Shown: positions 1 through 8,582, numbered from the stretch's first letter. The stretch is DNA of 64,000 bases from Serpentinicella sp031432315 (GCF_031432315.1 NZ_JAVKGO010000002.1:152776-216775); one strand, 5' to 3'. Notes: generated by a model from the letters alone, not told the origin. Numbers and translations: made by a program.

Positions 1-1617
1 ACTATCTTCAGACAAAGTAATCATACCGGCAACATCTTCTGACTTAAGGCTTTCAATATTAATTTTAAGGGAGTCTTTACCTAAAGCTTCCTTAAATACA
101 TTTGTAATAGCCTCGGTTTGATTTTTTTGTTCTTCTTCACTAACAGAATCATCTGTATCCTTCATAAGGTCGGCAATATCTGAATCTACTCTTTTAAAAC
201 TTAGTCCTTCTTTTTTAGATTCCACATGAGAGATAAAAGCAGAATCAATTGTATGGTCTAGGATAACAGCATCTAAATCATGCGCTTTAAGCATTTTTAT
301 ATATTGTGCCTGTTGAATTTGGTCAGTAACGTAGTAAACTTGATTTTCTAATTTACCTTCAAGGTTAGCAAGGTATTCCTCCGTAGTTACATACTGATCA
401 TTAATTGTTTTATATAGTATGATATTAGATACTTTATCATAGAATTTTGCGTTTTTGATCGATCCAAACTTAATAAATGGATTAATATCATCCCAGAACT
501 TTTCATAAGATTCACGATCAGATTTAAATAAAGAATTTAACTTATCCGCAACTTTTCTAGTGATATAATCAGATATTTTTTTAATTGAACCGTCATTTTG
601 CAAGAAACTTCTAGATACGTTAAGTGGTAAATCAGGACAATCGATAACACCTTTTAATAACAGTAAAAATTCAGGGATAACTTCTTTAATATTATCGGCT
701 ATAAATACTTGGTTATTATATAGTTTTATTTGTCCTTCTAACGTATCGAATTGTGTATTTAACTTAGGGAAATAAAGGATTCCTTTTAAGTTAAATGGAT
801 AGTCCATATTAAGGTGAATCCAGAATAAAGGTTCTTTAAAATCGTTAAAAGTACTTCTGTAAAATTCTTTATACTCATCATCAGTACATGCGCTAGGCTG
901 TTTTAAATAAAGAGGAGAAGTATCATTAAGTGGTTTTGGTTCTTCTATCACGATATTACCATCTTCATCTTTTTCAGGTTCCTTATCGATAACCTCTAAG
1001 TAAATAGGGTAGGGCATAAAGGAACAATATTTTTCAATGGTAGAACGAACAGTGTATTCGTCAAGGAAATTTTCACCTTCTTCACTTAAGAAAAGGGTGA
1101 TTTCTGTTCCCCTATTTGATTTTGTCCCCATTTCCAATTCAAATTCTGTACCACCGTCGCAACGCCATTTGATTGGTTGAGCACCATCCTGATAGGATAA
1201 GGAATTTATTTCAACGGTATTCGCAACCATAAAAGCAGAATAAAAGCCTAAACCAAAGTGTCCGATAATTTGATCCGTACCACCTTTTTCTTGATAGGTT
1301 TTAAAAAAGTCTTCAGCACCAGAAAAAGCAATTTGATTTATGTATTTTTTAACTTCTTCTTCAGTCATACCAATACCATTATCAATAAACTTTAAAGTCT
1401 TATTGGTACCATCAATAATAACTTTTACACTAAATTTGGTATTTTCTTCTAACTGAGCTTCACCTAAACTGTCTAATCTTTTTACCTTTGTAATAGCATC
1501 ACAAGCATTAGACACTAATTCTCTAATAAAAATATCTTGGTCAGAATATAACCATTTTTTAATAATTGGAAAAATGTTTTCACTATGGATCGATAAACTT
1601 CCTTTTTGCTTATCCAT
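1..1617 (-). CDS. htpG: HtpG, Hsp90-family molecular chaperone (3' end beyond the window)
   Basis: Cytosolic ATP-dependent Hsp90 chaperone. The frame is open from the ATG at 1617 leftward to the window edge, giving about 539 residues of a protein usually near 620-640, so only the C-terminal dimerisation end is missing. The N-terminal GHKL ATPase is clear: RELVSNACDAITK near residue 27, DNGIGM near 80 and HFGLGFYSAFMVA near 120. The middle domain follows with PLFWIHLNMDYPFNLKGILY and LPLNVSRSFLQ. The start is set by GGAGGCGAT about 8 bases upstream. A consensus promoter and a perfect CIRCE operator lie directly upstream, so HrcA repression is expected (inference). Identity is firm. Confidence 0.96.
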   Translation of the reverse strand, partial: MDKQKGSLSIHSENIFPIIKKWLYSDQDIFIRELVSNACDAITKVKRLDSLGEAQLEENTKFSVKVIIDGTNKTLKFIDNGIGMTEEEVKKYINQIAFSGAEDFFKTYQEKGGTDQIIGHFGLGFYSAFMVANTVEINSLSYQDGAQPIKWRCDGGTEFELEMGTKSNRGTEITLFLSEEGENFLDEYTVRSTIEKYCSFMPYPIYLEVIDKEPEKDEDGNIVIEEPKPLNDTSPLYLKQPSACTDDEYKEFYRSTFNDFKEPLFWIHLNMDYPFNLKGILYFPKLNTQFDTLEGQIKLYNNQVFIADNIKEVIPEFLLLLKGVIDCPDLPLNVSRSFLQNDGSIKKISDYITRKVADKLNSLFKSDRESYEKFWDDINPFIKFGSIKNAKFYDKVSNIILYKTINDQYVTTEEYLANLEGKLENQVYYVTDQIQQAQYIKMLKAHDLDAVILDHTIDSAFISHVESKKEGLSFKRVDSDIADLMKDTDDSVSEEEQKNQTEAITNVFKEALGKDSLKINIESLKSEDVAGMITLSEDS

Positions 1618-1680
1618 AAGATCGCCTCCTAGTAAATTGTTATTTTATAGTTAAATGGGTTAAAATCCCTTTTGAAAACT

Positions 1681-1709
1681 ATGATACAACTAACCTAACA
1701 AAGTGTCAA
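1681..1709 (-). promoter_or_regulatory. htpG promoter (sigma-A type)
   Basis: On the minus strand TTGACA (1709-1704) and TATCAT (1686-1681) are separated by 17 bases. It points at htpG and lies about 65 bases from its start codon. The CIRCE element begins 7 bases upstream of the -35 box. Confidence 0.8.
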
Positions 1710-1716
1710 TAAAAAA

Positions 1717-1743
1717 TTAGCACTCTTAGAATAAGAGTGCTAA
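1717..1743. promoter_or_regulatory. CIRCE operator (HrcA binding site)
   Basis: Perfect match to TTAGCACTC-N9-GAGTGCTAA, with left arm 1717-1725, nine-base spacer and right arm 1735-1743. The flanking bases extend the palindrome further. CIRCE is bound by the heat-shock repressor HrcA, classically at groES-groEL and hrcA-dnaK operons. Here it sits immediately upstream of the htpG -35 box. Confidence 0.95.
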
Positions 1744-1830
1744 TTTTTGTAGAGCAAGTATATTAAATTTGTCACCCTTAATCTTAGCCTGCATAAAATG
1801 TAGTGCAAAAAGAAAGGGGGAGAAATATAT

Positions 1831-2096
1831 ATGAAGTTTGTACCAAAAAGGCACATCCAAGACCACCAGTTCAGCCTTGTCCACAACTTCCAGGAACATT
1901 AGTAAGAATTAACATTCCAGCAGGTGCGGTAATTAATTTACTAAACCTTATTGAAGTAACATCACCAAGTGGCATTTGCTTAATCGTGAGACTTCCTTTT
2001 TTAGCAGGGGATAAAAAAGCTAAAGGTATTTACGACAATCTTGTAAATACAGTTGAAGAAGCTGGCGGTAAAGTTGAAGTAGTAGTAGAAGAATAA
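1831..2096 (+). CDS. Small uncharacterised protein, first of two tandem paralogues; apparent frameshift after codon 6
   Basis: Function not recognised. The body (CPQLPGT, then IPAGAVINLLNLIEVTSPSG and ICLIVRLPFL) is nearly identical to the next gene. The proper start is the ATG at 1831 behind AAAGAAAGGGGGAG, which also matches the paralogue's N-terminus. In this frame, however, translation leaves the conserved frame at the A5 run at 1845-1849. One extra A would restore MKFVPKKAHPRPPVQPCPQ. A GTG at 1803 opens the conserved frame but has no ribosome site. The cause could be a sequencing indel in a homopolymer, a true mutation or -1 slippage. The protein has a Pro/Cys-rich N-terminus followed by a mostly beta-like hydrophobic core. 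Confidence 0.6.
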
Positions 2097-2120
2097 ATTA
2101 TAGAAAAAGGGGAGATCTAT

Positions 2121-2384
2121 ATGGAATTTGTATCAAAAGGATGTCATAGACCAAAACCACCGGTAAAACCGTGTCCACAGTTACCAGGAACAGTGCTAAG
2201 AATTTATATTCCAGCGGGAGCAGTAATTAATTTATTAAACCTTATAGAAGTGACTTCACCAAGTGGTATATGTTTAATTATAAGACTTCCGTTTTTAGGT
2301 AGTAATAGCAGTGTTAAAAGTTTGTATGACAACATTGTCGGTACAGTTGAAGCGGCAGGAGGAAAAGTAGAGGTCGTTGATTAG
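2121..2384 (+). CDS. Small uncharacterised protein, second tandem paralogue (87 aa)
   Basis: Function not recognised. The start ATG at 2121 has GGGGAG nine bases upstream. The sequence has a short Lys/Pro/Cys N-terminus (KGCHRPKPPVKPCPQ), a hydrophobic middle with a Ser-Pro-Ser-Gly turn, and an acidic/lysine C-terminus ending AGGKVEVVD. It is about 75 percent identical to its upstream neighbour, from which it is separated by 24 bases. The pair is followed by a strong terminator, so they probably form a two-gene transcript. There is no signal peptide or clear membrane span. A spore- or surface-associated role is possible but only a guess. Confidence 0.75.
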   Translation: MEFVSKGCHRPKPPVKPCPQLPGTVLRIYIPAGAVINLLNLIEVTSPSGICLIIRLPFLGSNSSVKSLYDNIVGTVEAAGGKVEVVD

Positions 2385-2395
2385 GTAATACATTA

Positions 2396-2434
2396 AAACC
2401 CAAAAAGTTCTGCTTAGCAGAACTTTTTGGGTTT
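2396..2434 (+). terminator. Rho-independent terminator
   Basis: A 17-base-pair stem (AACCCAAAAAGTTCTGC and its complement) with a TTAG loop closes the tandem-paralogue unit just after the stop at 2384. Confidence 0.85.
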
Positions 2435-2500
2435 ATATACGTTAACTTTATGATAAATTAACTTGAATAAAGAAAAGATATTTAAAAACCTTCAAAAAGG

Positions 2501-2596
2501 GTAGGTATTTTATAAGTGTAGTTTTAGTAGACGTTTTAGAATTGTCTTACATTCTCTTACAGTGAAGTAGGTATTTTATAAGTGTAGTTTTAGTAG
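2501..2596. CRISPR. Possible minimal CRISPR unit: two identical 30-bp repeats around a 36-bp spacer
   Basis: Positions 2501-2530 and 2567-2596 are identical over 30 bases (GTAGGTATTTTATAAG then TGTAGTTTTAGTAG). The 36-base intervening sequence is unrelated, and identity stops exactly at both repeat edges. The 30/36 geometry is typical of type I-B and III arrays in Clostridia. No cas gene is present in this window and there are only two repeats, so an ordinary short duplication or a pair of protein-binding sites is also possible. Confidence 0.4.
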
Positions 2597-2669
2597 TTAT
2601 AATTTATCAAAAAGTACATATTATTAATGGATTATTAAAACAAATCAAGTTACATAGGAGGGGTAATAG

Positions 2670-3482
2670 ATGTTTCAAGTCGCCGGAATTCAGATGAGAC
2701 CAATTATGAATAATGTGGAAGCAAATTTAAAAAGAGGTATTAATTATATTTATAAAGCAGTGGAACAGCAGGAAGTTGACTTAATTGTATTTCCTGAAAT
2801 GTGGACTACAGGATACCATCTATCTAGAGAGACTTTTTTAGCTTTAGGTGAATCAAGATACGGACAAACGGTTTCTACAATAAGAGAAGAGGCTAAAAAA
2901 GTAAATACTGCGATTATATGTCCATTTATTGAAAAAACAGAAATGGATGATTTGTATATTTCAGCAGCAGTTATTGACAACGAAGGAGAGCTAAGAGGCA
3001 TCGTTAGAAAAAGTGTATTATGGGGGCGTGAAAACAATATTTTTAAACCAGGTAATATAGAGTATCCTGTTTTTGATATAAAAGCAGGGAAAATCGGAAT
3101 ACTAATGTGCTATGAGATGGAATTTCCAGAGACTAGTAGGCTATTAGCTTTAGAAGGGGCAGAAGTTATTGTTTGCCCTTCTGTATGGAGTATTGCAGCC
3201 TCACGACGATGGGATATACAATTACCAGCGAGGTCTTTAGACAATACAGTTTTTGTTTTTGGTATTAATACAGTGGGCAATAATAGTTGTGGTAAAAGTA
3301 AACTTGTAAGTCCACTGGGAGATATACTTATAGAAGCTTCAGATACAGAAGAAGAAATTATAACCCATATAATAGATAAAGAAGTACTATTATGGGCTAG
3401 AGAGGAAGTACCATACTTAGATGACTTTAAAGATAAACTGACACCAGGTGGAATTAACAAAATAAAATGCCCTGTCATATAG
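2670..3482 (+). CDS. Carbon-nitrogen hydrolase (nitrilase/omega-amidase-like)
   Basis: Cytosolic amide-hydrolysing enzyme of the nitrilase superfamily, 270 residues, the usual size for the omega-amidase/YafV-like branch. The Glu-Lys-Cys triad is visible: E43 in VFPEMW, K114 in VRKSVLWGRE, and C147 in GILMCYEMEFPE. GGAGGGG lies about 7 bases before the ATG. The substrate cannot be read from sequence; omega-amidase activity on alpha-ketoglutaramate-type compounds or deaminated glutathione hydrolysis are common for this branch. It stands alone, closed by a hairpin at 3535-3562. Confidence 0.88.
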   Translation: MFQVAGIQMRPIMNNVEANLKRGINYIYKAVEQQEVDLIVFPEMWTTGYHLSRETFLALGESRYGQTVSTIREEAKKVNTAIICPFIEKTEMDDLYISAAVIDNEGELRGIVRKSVLWGRENNIFKPGNIEYPVFDIKAGKIGILMCYEMEFPETSRLLALEGAEVIVCPSVWSIAASRRWDIQLPARSLDNTVFVFGINTVGNNSCGKSKLVSPLGDILIEASDTEEEIITHIIDKEVLLWAREEVPYLDDFKDKLTPGGINKIKCPVI

Positions 3483-3534
3483 TTGGTATAGAAGCTAAGT
3501 GCTTTGAAATAAATATTGTGTATGGTATTATATA

Positions 3535-3562
3535 TAAGCATAGATTAACATAATCTATGCTT
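3535..3562 (+). terminator. Hairpin terminator after the nitrilase gene
   Basis: AAGCATAGATTA and its complement TAATCTATGCTT are separated by three bases and followed by a T-rich stretch. Confidence 0.6.
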
Positions 3563-3611
3563 ATTATTTGTTTTCATGACCTATATCGATATACAAGAGA
3601 GGAAAAATATT

Positions 3612-4619
3612 ATGTATTTACAAATAAAGAAATATGCTCCCGGCCTAGCTATGGCTTTTCTTATTGCGGTTATATCCGTTTTTAGTGGTAATAGAATACC
3701 AATATTAGGGTCGAGTATAATTGCATTACTCATAGGAATGACCATAAATCCATTGGTAAAATTGGAGCAATTTGAGGTTGGTTTAAAATTTGTTTCGAAA
3801 AGACTGCTACAATTAGCAATTATATTGCTTGGAACAAATTTAAGCTTAGTTCAAGTTTTTACTGTTGGTCGAATATCACTATTTGTCATGGTGTTCACCC
3901 TCTCAGCAGCCTTTTTATCAGCATATCTAGTAGGAAAACTTTTAAATATGAACTGGAAGCTTAGCAGCTTAATAGGAGCTGGCACAGGAATTTGTGGTGG
4001 ATCAGCTATTGTTGCATTGTCTCCTATTGTTGAGGCAGACGAGATGGACATTGCTTATGCCATATCTGCCACTTTTATTTTTGATGTGTTAATGATTGTT
4101 CTTTTTCCCATCTTAGGGCAAGTATTAAATCTTTCTGACATCGCTTATGGCCTTTGGACAGGAACAGCGGTTAACGACACATCATCAGTTGTAGCAGCAG
4201 GTTATGCATTCAGCGAAGCGGCAGGCAACTATGCAACAATTGTCAAATTAACAAGAACTACGGCTATTATTCCAATAACATTGATTTTCTCAATTTTTAT
4301 AGGGTACCGAAATGCAAAATTAGAGAAACAAGTTGATAAAAAAGCACCTAACATAAAAGGAATTTTTCCCTGGTTTATTCTTATTTTTATCGGTTCTGTC
4401 TTGTTAAATACAATAGGTATTATTTCAGTAGAAACAGGGATGTTTTTTAGTAGAACAAGTAAATTTATGATGGCAATGGCACTAGCAGCCGTTGGACTAA
4501 AAACCAACTTAAAACTGATGTTAAGCTCTGGTATAAAGCCAATGACATTAGGTTTTATTGTATCTACGGTAGTTGTCATAGTGTCAATAACAGTACAATA
4601 TTTTAATGGTCAGGTTTAA
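3612..4619 (+). CDS. YeiH/UPF0324-family putative sulfate exporter, multispan membrane protein
   Basis: An integral membrane protein of about 335 residues with around ten hydrophobic segments. It carries the family hallmarks GAGTGICGGSAIVALSPIVEA, near the middle, and GTAVNDTSSVVAAGYAFSE. The family (TC 2.A.98, YeiH type) is proposed to export sulfate or related anions, but the substrate is not proven. The ATG at 3612 has GAGAGG nine bases upstream; an upstream in-frame ATG at 3576 lacks a ribosome site. It stands between a terminator and a convergent gene. Confidence 0.88.
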   Translation: MYLQIKKYAPGLAMAFLIAVISVFSGNRIPILGSSIIALLIGMTINPLVKLEQFEVGLKFVSKRLLQLAIILLGTNLSLVQVFTVGRISLFVMVFTLSAAFLSAYLVGKLLNMNWKLSSLIGAGTGICGGSAIVALSPIVEADEMDIAYAISATFIFDVLMIVLFPILGQVLNLSDIAYGLWTGTAVNDTSSVVAAGYAFSEAAGNYATIVKLTRTTAIIPITLIFSIFIGYRNAKLEKQVDKKAPNIKGIFPWFILIFIGSVLLNTIGIISVETGMFFSRTSKFMMAMALAAVGLKTNLKLMLSSGIKPMTLGFIVSTVVVIVSITVQYFNGQV

Positions 4620-4638
4620 ATCTAGATAATTATTTATT

Positions 4639-5766
4639 TTAGTAATGGACCCTTACTAGCCAGAACTTTACGTTTTTACCACTCCAACCAATATCCCAAG
4701 GTACTCTGTAACGATCCGCATTATGAGAGTTTACAAGGGCATAACCTTTTGAGTCTATACCTGTAACTACAGATATATGACTTACTTTGCCCTTTTCTTC
4801 ATAAGCAATATAGTCCCCCGGTAAAAGCTTGTAAGAAGCACTAAGAACTTCCTTATAAGATCCTCTAGTTATTACCGAACCTCTACCACTATTAGTCATA
4901 TATTGGTTAAATGCATGGGCATTTAACCACGCTCTACTTCCAGCGCCTTTTTCATAATTCCAAGTACCATTCTTTTTAAAGTTACCAGCTTCATAAAGTA
5001 TTTGTGAAGCAAAGTTAGCACAGTCACCACCTTGGTAATTAAAATTTGTATATTTCGAATTATACTTAAATCCGTACTCTGGTAAGCTTGCAGCACCACA
5101 AAACTCATCTGCATAAGCTACTGCATTTATACGACTTTCTTCAAGATCCGATAGATCCTTCATTTCCCCAGAAAGAATTTTACTACTGATGTTGTTAATT
5201 GTTTCTTCATCTAAACTTATCGTATTAAAGAGAGGATCGGCGTACCATTCTTTTGAAATTATCCATCCCTGCTCTCCAGGGATGATATCTAAGGTGTGAT
5301 GGGTACCAAGTCTAAAAGAATTGCTTTTATCTGATTCATTAATATATTTATAAGTATATTCCGTGGATACAAGCAGATTTAAAGTGTAACCATCACCTTT
5401 TTCTGTAGCTCTTCGAATGACGATGTCTGAATTAATATCCATAAAATTAGCACCTTGCTTCCTTGACCAAAGATGAATATAATTCATTTTTTTTATTTCA
5501 TGCTCATAGGCCCATAAACCATTTCGTGCATGCTTATTATAAAGGCTATCAAAAACAAATACTTTCTCTTTTAATAAAGCTTCATTTCTAAGATCAAAAA
5601 TATGCGCTATATCATCAAACAGTTTTTCTTTTAGGTCTTCTTCTGTAACCTGTCTAAATGTAGGTACATAAGATTTAGATGAGCGGGTGTAATGAAAAAT
5701 AATGGCTAAGCACATTATAAAAACGATCGTAATAATGATTGTTCTTTTTCGAAAAAAAATTATCAT
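4639..5766 (-). CDS. Secreted or membrane-anchored amidase-like protein (Amidase_6 / NlpC-like fold)
   Basis: 375 residues. A basic N-terminus and hydrophobic segment at residues 8-26 form an uncleaved signal anchor, so the rest is probably outside the membrane. The C-terminal domain (about 215-375) carries YQGGDCANFASQILYEAG, where Cys is the likely nucleophile, and later HISVVTGIDSKG and NSHNADR with candidate His residues. This is the pattern of the putative amidase domain PF12671. Residues 35-200 are lineage-specific. GGAGGTT lies 8 bases before the start. A cell-wall or spore-wall role is inferred. Confidence 0.82.
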   Translation of the reverse strand: MIIFFRKRTIIITIVFIMCLAIIFHYTRSSKSYVPTFRQVTEEDLKEKLFDDIAHIFDLRNEALLKEKVFVFDSLYNKHARNGLWAYEHEIKKMNYIHLWSRKQGANFMDINSDIVIRRATEKGDGYTLNLLVSTEYTYKYINESDKSNSFRLGTHHTLDIIPGEQGWIISKEWYADPLFNTISLDEETINNISSKILSGEMKDLSDLEESRINAVAYADEFCGAASLPEYGFKYNSKYTNFNYQGGDCANFASQILYEAGNFKKNGTWNYEKGAGSRAWLNAHAFNQYMTNSGRGSVITRGSYKEVLSASYKLLPGDYIAYEEKGKVSHISVVTGIDSKGYALVNSHNADRYRVPWDIGWSGKNVKFWLVRVHY

Positions 5767-5893
5767 AAAAGGGAACCTCCATATATGAACTCATATGATT
5801 ATATGAAGCAAATAAAAATACTATGAGCATTTTATATATGATAAAATTAAGTTCTCACAAACATCTATACATATAAGAAGGAGAGAAATCATT

Positions 5894-6913
5894 ATGATTC
5901 AAAGAACTTTAGGAAAAACAGGATTAAATGTATCTGTAGTTGGATTTGGTGGAATACCTATACAAAGATTGGAAGAAGACAAAGCCGTATCATTAGTGAA
6001 ATTATCGATAGAAAAAGGAATGAATTTCATCGACACCGCAAGAGCTTATGGACAAAGTGAAAAAATGATAGGTTTGGCTATAGAAAATGCAAATATGAGG
6101 AAAAAGTGTTATATTGCAACAAAATCCACTTCTAGAGATTACGAATCAATGAAAAAAGATATAGAAACAAGTTTAAGAAATTTAAAATGTGATGTCATAG
6201 ACTTATATCAATGCCACTTAGTAAAAACACAAGAGCAATTTGATCAAATTTTAAGTCCAAATGGTGCCTATCCTGCGTTAAAGGAAGCTCAAGAGGCAGG
6301 TTTGATTAAAAATATCGGGATTACAAGTCATGACTATAATATTCTTGATATGGCTTTAGATACTAAGTATTTCTCAACGATTCAATTTCCATATAATATC
6401 GTTGAAAGACAAGGAGAAGCCTTATTTGAAAAAGCAGCTAAAAAAAACATAGGGGTTATTATAATGAAACCTTTAGCTGGTGGAGCACTCGATGATGGCG
6501 ATTTAGCACTTAAATTTATTTTAAATAATAATAATATTTCAGTAGTTATTCCTGGTATGGATAGTGAACAGCAAGTTATTGAAAATAGTAAAGTGGGAAA
6601 AGAAACTTCTATACTAACAGTGGAAGAAAGACAAAAGTTAGAAAAAATTCAAAAGGAATTAAGCTCAAACTTTTGTAGAAGGTGCGGATATTGCTTACCT
6701 TGTCCCCAAAATATTGATATACCAAGTGCTTTTCTTATGGAAGGCTACTATTCCCGTTACAACTTAAAAAACTGGGCTTTAGAAAGATATAACGCATTAC
6801 CTAACAAAGCCTCTGAATGTATTAAATGTGGAAAGTGTGAACCTAATTGCCCATATGATTTACCTATTAGAGAAATGCTTAAAGATGTAGTAGAAAAACT
6901 GGAAGCAAACTAA
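5894..6913 (+). CDS. Aldo/keto reductase with C-terminal 4Fe-4S dicluster domain
   Basis: 339 residues. The N-terminal TIM-barrel AKR domain carries the complete tetrad D47 (FIDTARAYG), Y52, K77 (IATKST) and H108 (YQCHLV). The C-terminal part adds two ferredoxin-like clusters, CRRCGYCLPCP (about 263-273) and CIKCGKCEPNCP (about 312-323). This architecture is widespread in Clostridia and probably couples NAD(P)H or ferredoxin electrons to a carbonyl substrate, which cannot be named from sequence. The ribosome site AAGGAGAG precedes the ATG. It is a single gene diverging from the amidase-like gene. Confidence 0.92.
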   Translation: MIQRTLGKTGLNVSVVGFGGIPIQRLEEDKAVSLVKLSIEKGMNFIDTARAYGQSEKMIGLAIENANMRKKCYIATKSTSRDYESMKKDIETSLRNLKCDVIDLYQCHLVKTQEQFDQILSPNGAYPALKEAQEAGLIKNIGITSHDYNILDMALDTKYFSTIQFPYNIVERQGEALFEKAAKKNIGVIIMKPLAGGALDDGDLALKFILNNNNISVVIPGMDSEQQVIENSKVGKETSILTVEERQKLEKIQKELSSNFCRRCGYCLPCPQNIDIPSAFLMEGYYSRYNLKNWALERYNALPNKASECIKCGKCEPNCPYDLPIREMLKDVVEKLEAN

Positions 6914-7084
6914 AAAAATCCCGAAATGTATAAGTACTTAATAGTGCAAATATGCGTATATGTCAATTAGATGGATAAAAAGCCATACTAATTTCATATA
7001 ATACTTTATGAGTGGAAAATCAACGACTTTACAATATACGGTAATTATAATATACTCTTACACTAAAGATCGGGAGGGGATAGT

Positions 7085-8473
7085 TTGCAAAATGATAGTA
7101 TAAAAAGATATGTAGGAAAAACACCTTTAATAAGAGCAAAAAATCTAGAGGAATACTTAGGAATATCAAAAATTTACATAAAAATGGAAGGGAATAATCC
7201 ATCAGGCTTTTTAGAAGATCGATTGGCGTATCTAATGATACGAGATGCTTTAGACAAGGGACGGGATACAATTTGCATGGGGATTCCTGGTAGAATTATG
7301 GTTTCCGTTGCTTTTATATCAAAGTACTTCGATATAGACTGTGTTTTTTATGTACCTAAAAATAGTAAACTTCCGAAAAAGTCGGTATTTAAAGAATGTG
7401 AGAATGTAGAAATAATTGAGTACGGTAAAAATAGTAATGATTCAGTTGAGAGAAGTAATGAAGTTGCACTTGAAAAAGACTGGTATAACGGCAATGTTGG
7501 ACAAGAAAACAATCTATTATACAATTATACATACTCTTATTTAGCTAAAGAACTAAGTAGCCAACAGGATGAAAAGATCGATACTGTATTTTGTCAAACA
7601 GGTCAAGGGTCGTCAATATCAGGACTTTATTGGGGATTTAAACAGCTATGGATCGATGAAGAACTAAAAAAAGTACCCAAATTATATGCTTGTAGTACAG
7701 CAGAGGGCAACTCAATTGTAGAGTCATTTAACCAAGGTAGTAGAGAATTAATGTTGACAAAGCCAAAACCAAATAGTAAGACAAAGTATAATAGCGAATT
7801 TATAAAAAAAGCAAAGTACAATGCACAAGAAGCACTGAACGCTATTTATGAGACACAGGGTGGAGCAGTTGGAATTGATGATAAGGAACTTTTACCAGCA
7901 AAAAGAAAATTACAAGAGTTAGAAAGAATCAAATTAACTGCAGCAAACGCATTACCAATAGCAACGTTTATGAAGTTGGCTGAACAAGGAAAAATCACTG
8001 ATGGTGTACATATAATAGTCCTTAAAGATGGAAAAGTTGATTTGGATGTCACTAAAGTTACTAGAGATACCTTACCAGTTCCATACGATAAATTTGTTGA
8101 ATTACTACATACTTGGTTAACAGAATATACCGACCCAGTTTTCGAAATTAATGAGGCACTTGAAAAAGCTTTTAAAGATGGACACGTTCTATGTGCTTAT
8201 CAACATGGTAAACTAGTTGGTATATCGGTTATTATTAAAACAGGTTTTGAAGCGTTTTTCCCAAGATTCCATTTAGGATATATAGCAACAAAAAAAGATA
8301 TCAAAGGGCGAGGAATTGGTACACAGATACTTCAGAAAGCAGTTGAAGTTACAGATGGACATTTGTCATTACATGTTGATACCAAAAACAGAAATGCAGT
8401 AAAGTTATATGAAAAGATAGGTTTCAAGAGAAAATATTTTAGAATGATCTATGAAGGCATTGATAAACAATAG
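7085..8473 (+). CDS. Degenerate fold-type II PLP-like protein fused to a GNAT acetyltransferase
   Basis: 462 residues, TTG start behind GGGAGGGGATAG. Residues 1-335 resemble cysteine synthase/threonine synthase. At the Schiff-base lysine motif, where relatives have N-P-x-G-S-x-K-D-R, this protein reads NPSGFLEDR, so the lysine is Glu44. The substrate loop (TSGNTG type) is replaced by CMGIPGR. A phosphate-binding-like loop QTGQGSSISG remains. Residues 352-462 are a GNAT domain with acetyl-CoA motif KGRGIGTQ and C-terminal NAVKLYEKIGFKRK. It faces kamA convergently across a shared terminator. The PLP part is probably catalytically altered or a binding module, while the GNAT part looks intact. 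The acceptor is unknown; an amino acid or beta-lysine-like amine is a speculative possibility. Confidence 0.8.
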   Translation: MQNDSIKRYVGKTPLIRAKNLEEYLGISKIYIKMEGNNPSGFLEDRLAYLMIRDALDKGRDTICMGIPGRIMVSVAFISKYFDIDCVFYVPKNSKLPKKSVFKECENVEIIEYGKNSNDSVERSNEVALEKDWYNGNVGQENNLLYNYTYSYLAKELSSQQDEKIDTVFCQTGQGSSISGLYWGFKQLWIDEELKKVPKLYACSTAEGNSIVESFNQGSRELMLTKPKPNSKTKYNSEFIKKAKYNAQEALNAIYETQGGAVGIDDKELLPAKRKLQELERIKLTAANALPIATFMKLAEQGKITDGVHIIVLKDGKVDLDVTKVTRDTLPVPYDKFVELLHTWLTEYTDPVFEINEALEKAFKDGHVLCAYQHGKLVGISVIIKTGFEAFFPRFHLGYIATKKDIKGRGIGTQILQKAVEVTDGHLSLHVDTKNRNAVKLYEKIGFKRKYFRMIYEGIDKQ

Positions 8474-8484
8474 ACCTTAATAAT

Positions 8485-8534
8485 AAAAAAGACAGCTTTT
8501 TAAAACGATGTAAGTTTTAAAAAGCTGTCTTTTT
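8485..8534. terminator. Bidirectional terminator between the PLP/GNAT gene and kamA
   Basis: A long stem formed by GACAGCTTTTTAAAAC and its complement with a 7-base loop, flanked by A-run and T-run, serves both converging genes. Confidence 0.85.
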
Positions 8535-8582
8535 ATATATTAGGAAAGTGCTACTTCACAACTAACACTTTTTTATGTAAGG

